Assembly (NCBI GenBank): GCA_001986395.2 | Contig: MQVO02000007.1 | Span: 992,001-1,056,000, forward strand | Direction: 5' to 3' | Origin: Irpex lacteus | Taxonomy: Eukaryota; Basidiomycota; Agaricomycetes; Polyporales; Irpicaceae | Length of the DNA stretch: 64,000 nt | In this document: one piece after another, positions 1 to 12,119 of the stretch | Layout: each line of letters begins with the position of its first letter | Position numbering within the stretch: the stretch's first letter is position 1 | Program-made: the position numbers and the translations under genes | The notes under the pieces: model-generated | What the model was told of the DNA's origin: nothing | Databases searched by the model: none | The model's input: only the letters and a program-made list of their open reading frames with translations

Positions 1-866
1 CTCGCCCGCCTTCAAGGCGGACCGGATGGGAATCAAGTCTGCTGGGAAAGTGTGTGCCTCGGGAGTATACTCGGTAGGCTTTGCAGAAGTTTCTTCTTCG
101 CCAGGTTTTGGGCCTAAACGGACGACCGCACCGAGTACAGGGCGAGCTTTTGCACCGTATTTCTCGAGGGCAGACACAACACGCATAGTCTCCTCCATGA
201 CTGCTGCACGTTCGCCGCTCTCACCTTTGGGCAGATCATCCTTCTCTACGACGATGACACTGACAAGGCCGAGCTTTTCCAAGTAGATCATACCACGGGC
301 GATACTCTCCAGCTGACGCTCCGTGAAAGGCCCTTGCAGCTTCACGAGGGCAGTTCGTCGGACAATGGGGTTAAGGATAGATGCGATGACAGGACTCTGG
401 ATCTGGGACTGTTTCTGTTCCATGGCGATATCCGGAGGGCGTGTCTCAGTGGACGGCTTTATTGACTCTTGGACGTCTTTGATCATATCCTGGGGAGGGG
501 AAACTTTCTTTGGCTTCATAGCACGAAGACCAAAGTCGGCTAGATAACCACGCGTGTCACGCAGCGATGGGTTCGCGCGGAGGATGGACATGATGAAATC
601 CTACACCATCAATGTCAGTCACGCCGCATAGTGCTTGGGGACTCTGACTCTTACATTATCGGCAACTTCATCGACGTCCGGGGGTGGCTTAGGTTCTCGC
701 AAACTGCGTATCGTCTACGAAGAAAGTCAATATGCTGTGGCGCGACAGGCCGCACAAAGACGAGGCGTACTGCATAGAAAGCCTTGAAAGTCTGAGCGGA
801 TCGCGAGTTCAACGCGACGTGCGACGGCTTGCGGGCTGTCCTGGCTGCAGTTGAGAGCATGGTCAT
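1..866 (-). CDS. ARG2: N-acetylglutamate synthase, mitochondrial (3' end outside window)
   Basis: Exons on the minus strand are 771-866, 655-714 and 600 down to the window edge; 252 residues are visible. The product makes N-acetylglutamate from acetyl-CoA and glutamate, the first step of ornithine/arginine synthesis in mitochondria. The N-terminus is rich in Ala, Arg, Ser and Thr and almost free of acidic residues, as expected of a matrix-targeting peptide. Exon 3 opens with the fungal NAGS motif DFIMSILRANPS followed by RDTRGYLADFG, then the amino-acid-kinase-like part (ALVKLQGPFTERQLE, YLEKLGLVSVIVVEKDD). The C-terminal acetyltransferase domain lies beyond base 1. Introns 601-654 and 715-770 are both phase 0. 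A second in-frame ATG follows two codons after the first. A Gcn4-type palindrome and a TATA-like box lie just upstream. The family call is firm; the start is inferred. Confidence 0.88.
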
Positions 867-908
867 CGGAGGGGGGAGAGTGAGGAGAGCGAGGACGTCG
901 AGAGGCGG

Positions 909-916
909 TATAAATA
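909..916 (-). promoter_or_regulatory. TATA-like box of ARG2
   Basis: TATTTATA on the minus strand, about 45 bases before the ARG2 start codon and directly next to the Gcn4-type site. The position fits a core promoter; no transcript start is known. Confidence 0.45.
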
Positions 917-925
917 ATGAGTCAT
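917..925. promoter_or_regulatory. Gcn4/CPC1-type element (ATGACTCAT)
   Basis: A perfect 9-base palindrome, the optimal binding site of the Gcn4/CPC1 bZIP activator of general amino-acid control. It lies about 50 bases upstream of the ARG2 start. Together with the gene's role in arginine synthesis this suggests induction under amino-acid starvation. The match is seen; the function is inferred. Confidence 0.6.
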
Positions 926-1644
926 GGGATGTGGTGAGTGAAAAAGTGATTGGACCCTAGCAAGAAGTCTCTGCAATTCACCGGCGCTCCAGCCATACCG
1001 TCGGCGCTCTCCACCCAATGGCAGATTTCCGACCTCAGGACAGCCTCATGCAGAAAGCAATCAGAGTGCAATCAGCCAGTGATTCTACTTATTGAGCTCT
1101 TATTGAGCTCTTACTGCCAGACGCAGTACGTATTTAATGACTCTCCGGCCACATGTCGGTACATAACCAATTACCCTTTCGACGAACGGTCTTGTCGCGA
1201 ATTCCTCGCACCTCTTCTCGCGCATCTCTCTTCACATGCGGAACAGGACCGAATGAACCTACGGCAACACAGTCTAATGAAACCGCCACAAACGTTGTAT
1301 CCCACTTAGGACGGTCGTCGTTTTCCAAGTACATATCATGTCCGTGGACATGTGCTTCGCAGTAGATGCTCGGCTTTTGTTCTTACATGTATTGCGATGT
1401 TTGCAGTGTGATAGATCTGATATACACGTTGCTTCTTCGTACTGGAATAGATGGACGGCTGTGAGGAGCAACGCCGTGCTGGCGCTACTGAGAGCCAGGT
1501 ACACCAGCAACTGGTGTTTCCGAGGACAAACATGAGTGTGATGAAACTGCGAAATGCCCGGTAAGCGACCAGCCACACCGGGCGCAGTAAACAGAGCATC
1601 AGGTACTCACGTTAACGTTGATGTCTACAAGGGGGATTGCGTAT
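926..1644. other. Intergenic region upstream of ARG2
   Basis: Holds the distal ARG2 promoter and the 3' flank of the F-box gene. Short open frames on both strands show no recognisable domain and no sensible splice pattern. Nothing else seen. Confidence 0.5.
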
Positions 1645-3406
1645 TTAGAAAGAAAGAATGCGGTACTGTCGGACATTGGGATTCTTGAACGCGGAAGATA
1701 TCAGTGTACTTGGAAGTGGGCAAAGGCAGACGCTGGAACATACGCTTGTTACCGTCACAATCGAGTCTTCGCTCATCATGACGGCATTGAAGGTGTGGTT
1801 TTCGTGTGTGGGCACTCGGATTGTTTTCGCACGGTAAGGTAAATATGTCTTGACGGGGCGTTCCAGGATCGGCCCCAGATTGAGCGTAGTTGGGCTCTGC
1901 ACGACTGTAGTCACTGGATGATCACGATCAAGCCCCTCTGCGATGTCTTTCTTTACCGCTAATTGGTTAAAGTCCAGTATTTGGATAGCCTTCGGTCCTA
2001 CAGGTTGTGTTGAATGATCTGGTGTGTGCCATGGTGCGATGAAGGATTGGCCGAAGATGTAGCACACCCAAATCATAGAGTGGCCGTTTGGCGCTTTCAT
2101 CATCCGAGAGCCGCGAGGTCCCCAGACATCCCACCGAACATCCTCACCGAGCTCCTCCACCTTTGTCATCTGAGAGAAGATGGTGGAAAATGGTACGAAG
2201 AGCACGAGTGTGTAGATGTTCGCCCCCTCGGCCACCCACAAGGTTACTACAAATAGACGATCGGTGCGGGAGGTGTGGAAAGGGACTTCGAGATCGGAAT
2301 GTGGCTGCCATCCATATGCAGGATCTGAACGAACGGACATAGCGAGTGGAACTGCCCAGACGTGTAGAATGGGCCAGCGTAGAGCACATACGAAGGATGC
2401 CTCTTCGATGTCGATGAGTTCATCCGATGCGTCCTTGAAGCGGAAAACCTGCAATGACGGCTCTGGATGTTGCACCATACCAACTACAATATGTTCATCG
2501 TCCAAAAAGCCAAAAGAGCCGATAGAATGTCCTTTTAGCGCCTTGTGACAGAGATCATATTCAGTAGGCGGTCGAGGTAGATTTCAGGTTTCGACACTCA
2601 CTATCTCAAGCTTGCCTGTCTGCCAGCTCCACACAAGGACCTGGCTCTCCTGCTCATCGCCAGATATAAACAGCACGCCAAGGTGTGATCCGGAGATAGA
2701 GATCGCGAACGAGAATTCCAACCCTCGCGGCGCGTGTGAGAGCACCGCGTTCGTGCATGCCTTAGGATGAGCTTTTCCTGTTCTCATTGAGCGCAAGTGA
2801 ATTCGATAAACGCCCCTACGCATTTCATCAGCACAAACGACCCTGCGTCATCGCATTGTAACTCACTCGCTGGTCTGAGTCTCTATGAGAACAAGTAGGT
2901 CGAAAGCGGGCTCCATAGCGAAATCTCGAATTGCTTTGATGTCCTTTGGCACGAGTTCCCAGCGGTCCTCAGGAATGCCTCTGATTTCCGATGGGAGCTG
3001 CTCGAACACGAGAGTCTGTCTCCCTCTTGCTTGGGCGAGCACTCCTCCGTATAGTTCCCATACTCCTCCTTGGAGCATGTCCACTGTTTTATCTATGCGC
3101 CATTGAAGTGAGCGCCAGGCTGCCTGGTGCTCTCGCAAGCGTTGCAAGCGATCTGCCAGCAACATGGTACTCGATAGCCCATCCTCCATCCCAGCGATTG
3201 CGAGTTCGATCGCATATTGAGAATCGACGGAGGAGGAAATATAGTCACGGAATGCAGCGCATACCTATGGGGTCTGTGTAAATATGCTCAGTTGAAAATG
3301 AATCATAAAGTTGAACAACCTTAGTGCACGTAAGAAGAGTTCTCCAGTCCAACAGGGCGATTATCTTGATGAGCAACTCGGTAGGCAATTGTAAAAGTTG
3401 TGACAT
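1645..3406 (-). CDS. F-box domain protein
   Basis: Four exons: 3320-3406, 2867-3264, 2602-2815 and 1645-2541, giving 531 residues. The F-box is at the very N-terminus: LPTELLIKIIALLDWRTLL from about residue 7, then a Cys-Thr-Lys segment that crosses the first intron into VCAAFRDYI. F-box proteins join a Skp1-Cullin ubiquitin ligase and present substrates. The rest resembles the large basidiomycete family in which the F-box is followed by beta-propeller-like repeats without clear WD motifs (for example LGVLFISGDEQ, VLVWSWQTGKL). The start is the ATG five codons before the F-box; a longer frame upstream is in another phase. The first donor (GTTGTT) is weak but is needed to keep the F-box continuous. 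Substrate unknown. Confidence 0.8.
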
Positions 3407-4576
3407 CTGGGGTGGCTATATCAAGGGCTAGTGTGAGTGCACTTTGAACAAGGGAGATCATAGTTAGACTCACTCGTTCAACGAGGACAGAAGATGGTGG
3501 TGGAAAGGAAGTTGAAGCACGCGAGCTCGATGAGGTGGATGAGGTCACGCCACTACTATGGGAGTAGCTCCTAAAGAGTCTCCGCCGCAATATCGACCAC
3601 AGCCGCATTCCACTTACAGCTCTATTTTATGACTAGGAGACTTGCACAGGGACTTCGCAAGGGTCCAGGAGGTCATAGATTGCTAAACAACACATATAGG
3701 CGTCTCAGAGTGGCCCCCACTTTTATACTACTGCTGATTGTAGCGGCGATGATGCAAAGAGCAAATGTTGGCAAGTAGAAACTCCTTAACAAAGTTGTCA
3801 CCACTGCGGTAGGTGTGGAGTGATTCTGATAACGTTCAGTGACCAATAGAGATACGAGCTTTGTGATCTTCCAAAAGCTTTTCTCTCCGAGATGAGACTG
3901 TGATCCACGAATCGCGACAAATCGATCCAAGGGAGCATTATGCAGTATTTGTATGGCAGAGCAGGTGCATGCCATGTTGTTCTGGCAACAAACATCCGAA
4001 TGGTGACAGGGTGGTGAGGCAATTGGATCGCAGGCACAGAAGTGAATTATCATTATGGAGGAGGAACAGTTCGCATCAGGATAGGACATGTGCTTTCGCA
4101 TCTTCGTGGGTCACTGCATCTAACTTCTGAGATTCTGCCGTACTAGCTGAGAGATGTCCAAAGAAAGCACAATCGATCCTGGACAAGAGTCGACGGATGA
4201 TCAGGGGGATTCACGGATATTTGTAGCTGAGGAGTGGGGAGGTAGGAAATCTTGAAAGGCCGGGCAAGATTTGTCGTAGATAGAGTTGAAAATGACTTTT
4301 GACGTTATACGCGCGAATTGCAATGAGAACGGACCAACGCAGTGTAGCCGTGTAGTAAATGGTGATGGTGGTAGGAAAGAGAGAGAAGCACCGGCCAAGC
4401 GGAGGTCGATTCGCTCAGCGGACGCCGTATCGCGTGAGCGGGCCTCGGGTGCGTCACTTTCACCTCGACTTTGACTGACTCTTCAGTCTTCTTACCCTCT
4501 CTCTCTCTCTGCGAGATAAGCTCTTCCAATTCTGCTTGAAGCTCTTAACGACTCCAGCGTCGTTGCACAACAGGTT
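3407..4576. other. Divergent promoter region, F-box gene / UBE2O-like gene
   Basis: About 1.17 kb between two divergent starts. A 142-codon minus-strand frame at 3673-4101 has Cys/His-rich but low-similarity content and no domain. A CT dinucleotide tract at about 4495-4511 precedes the UBE2O-like start, a common fungal promoter feature. Confidence 0.45.
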
Positions 4577-7500
4577 ATGACTCAACCCCCTCGCAGAACA
4601 CCCGCGAAGGTGAGACCTCTAAAGAAGTTTATCTATCACAACTAGCCTTAGTAATGTTTCCTGTAACACAGTTCTACCAAGAGGATAGCGTCCGCTTAGT
4701 CGATAACGCGAGGGCATATGGTGTTGTAGTGGTGCGTCATAAACAAATCATTGTTCCAATACCGTGCTGATAATCCGACCTGGGTGTATAGAGGTGTTGG
4801 CACGATGCAGAAGACGTGCCTCCACTTCCAGAGCAGCTGGCTCTAGATCCTCTAATGCGACCATTGAAACATGGAGAAGTAGGCGTGTCTTTCTTTACGA
4901 CATCGTCCGATACTCCACAGAGAGAGATACTTCCAGAGTCAAAGCTGGAGCTACTTGATCGAATGTATCAACCAGGCGACTTGCTCAAGAGGAGTATAGA
5001 CGATGTACGCTCGGGAATTGTGACCAGGTATGCTGTCAATAGATGTGGGCTTACGAGTTGTAATCTTACTATAGTACTTCTAGCATTGATGTCCAAGCAC
5101 GACTTGAGCACGCTATCAGCAACGAGCCTATAGAAACTTGGAAGACCATGGACGATATGGAGTTCTGTATAGACGTGGATATGGGGGACTACGTGGTTTA
5201 CAATGATTGGGTGGGACAGGTGAGTCTTATTTGCTCGTACAACTGGACGTTTCTAATCATGCTATAGGTTGTCGAGGCAAGTTATGTCATGAAACGATGG
5301 GCCTTTTAGCGATATTGATATTTTCAAAAGATGTTCGATGAGGCAGTCGTAGAGATGGGCTCTGGTACCCTTGTGAGACTACCCGAGCTCAGTGCTCGAC
5401 TAGCGGTCGGCGAAAGAGGGCCTGTAAGTCATCATTACTTTACGTATGGTGCTTACATACATACGAATTGTACCTTCAGAATATCCTTCCCCCACCTATG
5501 TCAGGCATGCAGAGCCTTATAGGGTTCTTCCTGGGCAACGCACGTCCGAGCAGTCAGGACACAGTCGTACATGTCAAGCGTACCGTCTTAGCCGTGGCCT
5601 GGCTTGCCATAAATCAGTCGGTGAGTTCAGGGCCAATGTATGCTATGGACATCGAGTTGACGAGGGACAGCTCGAACCCGCAGAAGCCGCTACTCGAACG
5701 CGACCACAGCGTTTCTGGTACGGTCCTGATCTCGGAAAACTGACATTGGTAAGACGACGAGCAGAACAAGCTGTGCGTGTCGGTGATCGGGTAGTCTTGA
5801 AGAATGAAGTGGGCCCGAGTTCGACTCACGGAAAAGAAGGAGAAGGCCCTGGGATTATTTCTGTTGATACGTTGGTGGTGAAAGAGACACGTACGCGAGT
5901 CAGCGTGCTATGGCAAGATGGCACACGCGAAACTGTGGATTCGAAAGACACAGTACCGTACTTGAACCCGGATGAGTATGATTGCTGGTTAGTCCCTTAT
6001 CACGACGTTAATGCCCCAATATTGCTCATATCTCACGCGCGCAGGCCAGGAGATCATGTCATTTGGAAGAGTGAAGGACAACGGCGGCCTGCAGTTGTAC
6101 AGTCAGTAAACGCCATCGACCGAACAGCCTATATCAGGTTCCTAGACAGTGGCAATATCGAGCTTGCATCGGTGCTCGAACTGGATCCTCATGGTACGAG
6201 CGACTCACCCGTCGAAGGTCTCGGGCTTCATCGAGGCGAATTTGTCTTCATTCACAAGGAGGGTACCACAAATGAGGCGGTCAAACCCATGGTACCCCGG
6301 ATAGGCGAGCTAGAAGCATGGGTGCGCGAGTCGCCCGTCATGCATGTTCATGAAAATGGGCAGCTGGGCGGCTGGCGGCGGGAGATGGCCGAAATTGGGA
6401 ACGACGTCGCGCAGCGTCGAGGAAGAGACAACTCTGTAGAGGAAGGCAAGCTCAGAAGACGGCCCCCGCCGGGTGATACGTCCTTGAACTGGTTTGGAGA
6501 GGTTGTGGATGTGAGTCTCATTGTCTCAAGTATTAGTCATTAATTTGGCTTATGAGGGTCATAGCTAAGATTAGATGGGACGGTGGAAGTGATGCTGCTG
6601 GATTCATCATTAGTTGTTCTACCGCTTGAGCGACTGACAAGGTTGCATGACGGGCTGGATCAACTGGAGGATCTGTGGGGAGATGCATCGGAACAGGACA
6701 GTATGATGAGCGATGAGGATGCTGAGACATGGGCCACAAACGAACAGGGAGAGTGGGTTAGGGGCGATGCAGTGGACGGTGATGACTGGTCAACTGATGA
6801 AGAGGATCCGATGGAAGTCGATGATGACGGTTGGTCCTCCTCCGATCCCACAGCGTTGCAATCCTCATCTGAAGCAGCAACTTCTCCCCCTGGAGTGTTG
6901 ACGCCCGATGATCTCAAGACACCTCAAGCTCTGTCGACGCGAACACAGACACCTGATATGCCGAACGCATTGTTCAACGAAGACGTGCCGACGAATGGAT
7001 CGAGCACACATTCAAAATTTGCCGCATTGGGCAGCAGTGAAGGTGCCGAAACACACTGGAAACGCTTCGAGATCCTCCCCTCTGCTCCTGTAGATCACGC
7101 ATTTTATGGTTCTGCACCAGCTCAGCCATCGCGGACGTTCCTTGCACGGCTGAATAAAGAGTATCGCGTATTGGAGAGTAGTTTACCAGGTAAGCAGCTT
7201 TTCGTCAAATACCAGTTCCTCTTGCTCATGAGGTGCGTCGTTAGAAACCATCTTGGTACGGGCATTCGAGGACCGTACAGATCTGCTTCGCTGTCTGATC
7301 ATTGGGCCTGAAAATACACCATACGAAGATGCACCTTTTGTAATTGACTGGATGCTCGATTCAAACTTCCCTCACAGTCCCCCTATAGCCCACTTCCTCA
7401 GTTGGACCAATGGCAACGGCAGAGGTATGCATGCCTCTCCGCAGCAACCTAATTCTTAAATTAACGTCGCTTCTTTTCCCCTAGTGAACCCGTTAGTATC

Positions 7501-8169
7501 ACATACCACTTCAGAAAAGAAGTTTCATATGATCTGACTGAATATTTATAGTAACTTGTACGAGGAAGGCAAGGTTTGTCTGTCGATCCTCGGAACATGG
7601 GCCGGAGACAAGAACGAAACTTGGAGCGCATCACGATCTTCGCTACTTCAAGCTTTGGTATCAATACAGGGCCTCGTCCTTGTCAAAGAACCGTGAGTAG
7701 CATTGGTCACGCCCTTGCCTTCTTCACTAATATCGGCTGCAGGTGGTTCTGCGAGCCTGCATATGAGAAGCTGCGCGGAACAGAAGAAGGAATGGTGAAC
7801 AGGTGTGCATGAACGTTTGTACGCCAAAACTTCCTGCCACTCACCTTACATTCCAGCCGTCTTTATAGCGAGAAAGCCTACGTTCTCTCGCGAGGCTTCG
7901 TTCGCCGCGCACTCGAGATCCCTCTGGGTGGTCTAGAATCGGAGATCAACTGGTTATATTACCAGAATGGCAAGCTTCGGAAAGTTGTGGAGGACGCAAG
8001 AGCTCTGATTGACAAGAGCAAGATACCGCCTGTGGAAGAACCGTCCTCGGCTGCTCCATTGGCGGATGAGCCTGCTGTTCCACGACTCACTGGAGGTGGA
8101 ATCATCGCGTTAGAACGGACGTTGGCTAAGCTGCAAGCGTTGTTGGACTCTCAACAATCATCCTCGTAA
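4577..8169 (+). CDS. UBE2O-like giant ubiquitin-conjugating enzyme (E2/E3 hybrid)
   Basis: Fifteen exons: 4577-4609, 4672-4731, 4792-5027, 5075-5219, 5268-5276, 5331-5423, 5480-5620, 5671-5987, 6045-6510, 6565-7189, 7245-7424, 7485-7491, 7552-7692, 7743-7802 and 7857-8169, giving 941 residues. The N-terminal half carries the SH3-like conserved regions of UBE2O ([49 protein letters not shown]). An acidic, Ser-rich linker follows (about residues 555-680). The C-terminal UBC fold has [14 protein letters not shown] and [15 protein letters not shown], with the catalytic Cys near residue 780. UBE2O both conjugates and selects substrates such as unassembled or basic proteins. The exon of 7 bases and the GC-AG intron 5277-5330 are required to keep conserved motifs intact. 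Confidence 0.85.
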
Positions 8170-9040
8170 CCGTTTGCGCTCTGATTATAATGTTCCACCG
8201 AGTGTTACGTTTCGCTTCACTTGCACCGACCACAGCCGGAACTTCATACATATACACACTCATCACTATTCACGCATTACTCATTTTTCACTATGTATCG
8301 CCTATTGCACACGTCCAACCATACATTAACCTCGCACTGTAGCCAATCTCATTGCTATCTCATTTTTCTCGTGGGTTTAGGGTGCCAACGGCGATAATAA
8401 TAACGAGCTTCATACATAACTTTCTCGCAATCCACATAGAATAGCTTACGTAGCACACCTGCAAACTTCCGAGTCCCACTCTGCATTGGGATACATATCG
8501 ACGACGACTGTAATCCGTATCATTCAACCGCCAGAGTACGCCACTAGGTACGTACGAATATATGAAACAAGAACTCGAATCACAAAAGCAGCGTAAAGCT
8601 TCGAAGGGGGTGAACAATAGGGAAAGATAGGGATAACTTAGCGTCAACAAAAGTGTTCAATCAAGTTCGTCGTTCGTACGTCGGAAGTGAAGAGACAATG
8701 CAGGAAAACTAGGATACGGGACTAGAGGTGGTATCACAAGAGAGGGAAGGGTAAGACGACATGAGCTACAGGGGAGATCGGGAAAGGACAGGACGACAGG
8801 CAGATAAACAGGACAAGGTAGACTTGTGTGCTGATATTGGTGTCAAATAATAACGAACGACGATTAAGTTAGGACAGTGAGACTAGGCCAGCTGGACTGT
8901 CTGAACTTGATGAACATGGGCGAAAGCGAAATTCCCAGGATGACTATGTGACACGAAGGAGAAGGCGACATAGCGAAGGAAGGGCTCCATCCCAATAACA
9001 TACATCCGCCAAAGTAAGAGGAAACCATTGAGTGAGGCAA
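8170..9040. other. Convergent 3' region
   Basis: Lies between the stops of the UBE2O-like gene and the KRE6/SKN1 gene. Only short open frames without domains; presumably two 3' UTRs and a spacer. Nothing else seen. Confidence 0.5.
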
Positions 9041-11321
9041 TTAGCACTCTCCAAGGAAGCTGTTTTTCGGGAACGGCTGCTTGAAATCGTCTCTCCACGT
9101 TGTCAAGTTCGGGTTGGTGTACGCCTCAATATACGTGTTGATGTAGTCTGCAGTGGGGAAGTCCTTCGGGTCGCAACCAATGTTAAGGGCGTCGGGGTCT
9201 TGGTACACGCGGATGTAATCGATGCTCATCGTCGTGGGGAACGTCAAATGGTCCAGGTCGACCTTGCCGAAGTTGGTTGACATGCCAAGGTTGGCAATGA
9301 GATACATCGGTTCTTGGGGGATAGGGCGATCGCTAATCTCGACACGCTTGTCGGCGGCCAACCCAGGTTGCTTGATGGTCCAGGCTACCTTGTCATTCGC
9401 GATCCAGGAGATGTACTGATGACACGAAGTCAGAAGAATTCAGGAAAAGAAAGACACTGCGAGCATACCGCGTCATCGAAACCTGGCTTATACTGGAATC
9501 CATACACGGCAAATTGCTGACCACTGAGTTCATACGCATCCGGATCTAAGACAAGAAGCTCAGTATCGTTCGATAAATGACCCAGGGTGTACCTACTTGT
9601 TTCCGTGACAGATGAAGTAGCTTGCTGGAATACACCACCAACATAAACGTTGAAGATGGTAGTGTCCGGATCAGGAATGATCAAGTTGTCCGTAGTGTTG
9701 AACCACTCGTAGAAAGCGTTGAACGGAGCCCACTGAGCGGACTGAGACACTTGGCCGCTGCCGCCCGTAATCTACATCAAATGCGCTCAGGTTGATTTGT
9801 GCATGGAATCTGACTGAAGCTTACCTGCGCCTCAAACACATCAATCTCAGGAGCTGCGCGACCGACGTATTCTCCGTTTTCGTGTACTGGTCCGGGGTGA
9901 CTTTCGCCTTTGCAAGTACATCTTGAAAGCTTCTGACCGGGCAAGAACGACAGGTGATTGTCGTTGTAGGGATCTCCATCGTTTACCGCAGCTACCGGGA
10001 GGCCGTTGTTGGTTTGGTTGTGGACAGTACCCACATCACATGCATCATATGTGTATGGCCACTATTGTCCCATGTCTAAGCATGACGAGTACCATGAACT
10101 GTCAATACACTCACCATGCCCTCGAGACTGGCACCATAACCCGCTCTACCCAGGTTTCCCATAGTCCATACGGCAGGCCATAATCCCATGACGTTATTGA
10201 TACCAGGCAGGATAACGCTCGTCTCAAGCAGTCCTCCCGTAAAGCAGAACTTGTTCCACGTCGTAACCATCCCGCCCTGGAAATCCAGGCCATGTGTATC
10301 CTTCCTGCTCAGCGTGATCTGCAAGCTACCGTTCTTCGTCGTAACCGCAGCAGGGTCGTACCACTCCAAATTGTTGGTCTGCCAGTAGTGCAGGTCCACC
10401 GCCTCCCAGAATGGATCATCGCCGGGATAGAACGTCCGTCCATCTTCATTGAACTCATCCGAGAACACAAGTTGCCAACTCTTCTGGTTGATGTAGTCTT
10501 GCTTCGTGTATGCCGAGGAGGGTGTATCATAGTCGATAAGCCCTCGGTTTCCGAGAATCTCAGGAACCTATGACAAGGAGTTAGCATTTACTGTCATAAG
10601 CCGCCTCGGTACGACACAACCACATACCTGTCCAGTCTTGTTGGTTCCACCGAGGTTGAATGCGCCAAACGTCGCTTGATGGTGCTGCGTGAAATGGCTG
10701 ATAATAGGATATCCAGCGCTGTGTGTCGTTGTGAGCAGACGTCCCATGGATAAACTGTGAGCAAACATACAACAAAGCAAGGATGCCAATGATAAGAATC
10801 GCAAGACAACCTAGGTTGACCATCCCACGAGTAGTGAATATTGTCCCACCCTGGTCATTCTTGTGGTCCCTCCGGGGATCGGGATTGTGAATGAAGTCGT
10901 CCTGTTCCCGATGATCGACAGAGAGATTGGCCCCCCACTCATTAGGATTCGGGGACAGCGAGAACTACGGAGGGCGAGAAAAGGACGCAGTTGAGTGCTC
11001 GGTCATAGATCGCAGGAGTGAGGAGAGTATACCTTGTCCGAGATAGACTGGGGGATTGTCTGGCTCTTGCCTGTTGTGCTGTAGTACCGCTCATCCTAAA
11101 TGAAGTCCATCGTGAGTTTACGTACTGCGGTTGCCGGGTCGAAAAGCGCTTACGGCAGAGAGGTCGGTGCGGGAGGAGACAGTGGACGGTGTCTGAGAGA
11201 AAGTAGCTTGTACGGGGCGTGGCGAGCTGTTCAAAGAGGCATTCTGTCGAGGATTTAACAAGCTGACTTGCGAAGGGGAGTTAATTGTGTCGTATTGCTG
11301 CTGTCTCGGCCGTAGAGACAT
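9041..11321 (-). CDS. KRE6/SKN1 family beta-glucan synthesis-associated protein (GH16)
   Basis: Nine exons: 11154-11321, 11033-11095, 10771-10964, 10628-10718, 10115-10567, 9825-10061, 9597-9771, 9469-9545 and 9041-9415, giving 610 residues. It is a type II membrane protein: a cytosolic Ser/Gln-rich head of about 120 residues, a conserved juxtamembrane stretch ([15 protein letters not shown]), one membrane span at about 124-145, then a lumenal GH16-like domain. The domain has [21 protein letters not shown] and the GH16 signature EIDVFE, with Glu395 and Glu400 in the catalytic positions. The C-terminus ([13 protein letters not shown], then [11 protein letters not shown]) is typical of the family. 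In yeast these proteins act in the secretory pathway and are needed for beta-1,6-glucan in the cell wall. Confidence 0.92.
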
Positions 11322-12119
11322 GGCGGGCGGTGACGTGAGCTGAAGGGTGGACTTGCACCGTCTTCTTGGGGGCGCGCGAGGCGTCGGGCGTCGAGGCTGG
11401 CAGCGACGAGGACAAGAAAGAGCGTGAAGGAAGGAGAGTGGTGGTGGTGGTGGTACAGACAGAAAATAGGGTTAGAGACAGGAAAGCGGAGAACGTAGCA
11501 TACAACAACCCTCGGGAAGGGGAGCAAAACAGACAAACGCACACACCCCATATCAGGCAACAAACACAATGATAGGCGCCACAAGACATCGCCAACCAAT
11601 CACCGCTCGACATTCCCACGTGGCTACCCCACTCCACCTCCCACGAAGCCGACCGCCCGCTCGCTTGTTTCACAGAAATTATTCGTGGTCTTCTCCAATG
11701 CTTACTTCAAAAAACCAACAGCCATTCACAGCGCATAGGATGTTCATATTTATGTAGAACAACTTGTAAAAACGGCGTTCTTATGACCGTTTGTAGAGTA
11801 ACTACGAGCCCATATGGCTTTTACATCAACTGTCAATATAAAACCGCCCTTACCCGGAGGACCTGGACATCACACAATAATACCCGTCCGTGGAGCCTGT
11901 GTTTGTTTCGCGAGGCGGGGAAGCAACACACGCCTTTCACGTCGCCCAACGAGCACGTACACGCGTAGACCCAGCGACCGCATATTCCGTCGCTTCGTCG
12001 CTCCAAAAATCGAGGGCGCAGTTGGTAACGATGTGCGGATCCAGTTCGTTGCGGTGTCTGTTCAGCCGACGCGTTGTACCTCCCAGGCCCGACTTGCGTT
12101 TCCCTGTCCCTCTCCGGAG
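11322..12119. other. KRE6/SKN1 promoter and SNAPC1-like 3' flank
   Basis: Contains a short GGT repeat near 11440 (CCA-rich on the minus strand) and pyrimidine-rich stretches upstream of the KRE6/SKN1 start. Longer plus-strand frames at 11814-12446 run antisense into the SNAPC1-like gene and show no domain. Confidence 0.4.

Noticed and set aside
3673..4101. 142-codon Cys/His-rich minus-strand frame
   Set aside because: No zinc-binding spacing, no domain, no supportive splice partner; lies in a divergent promoter.
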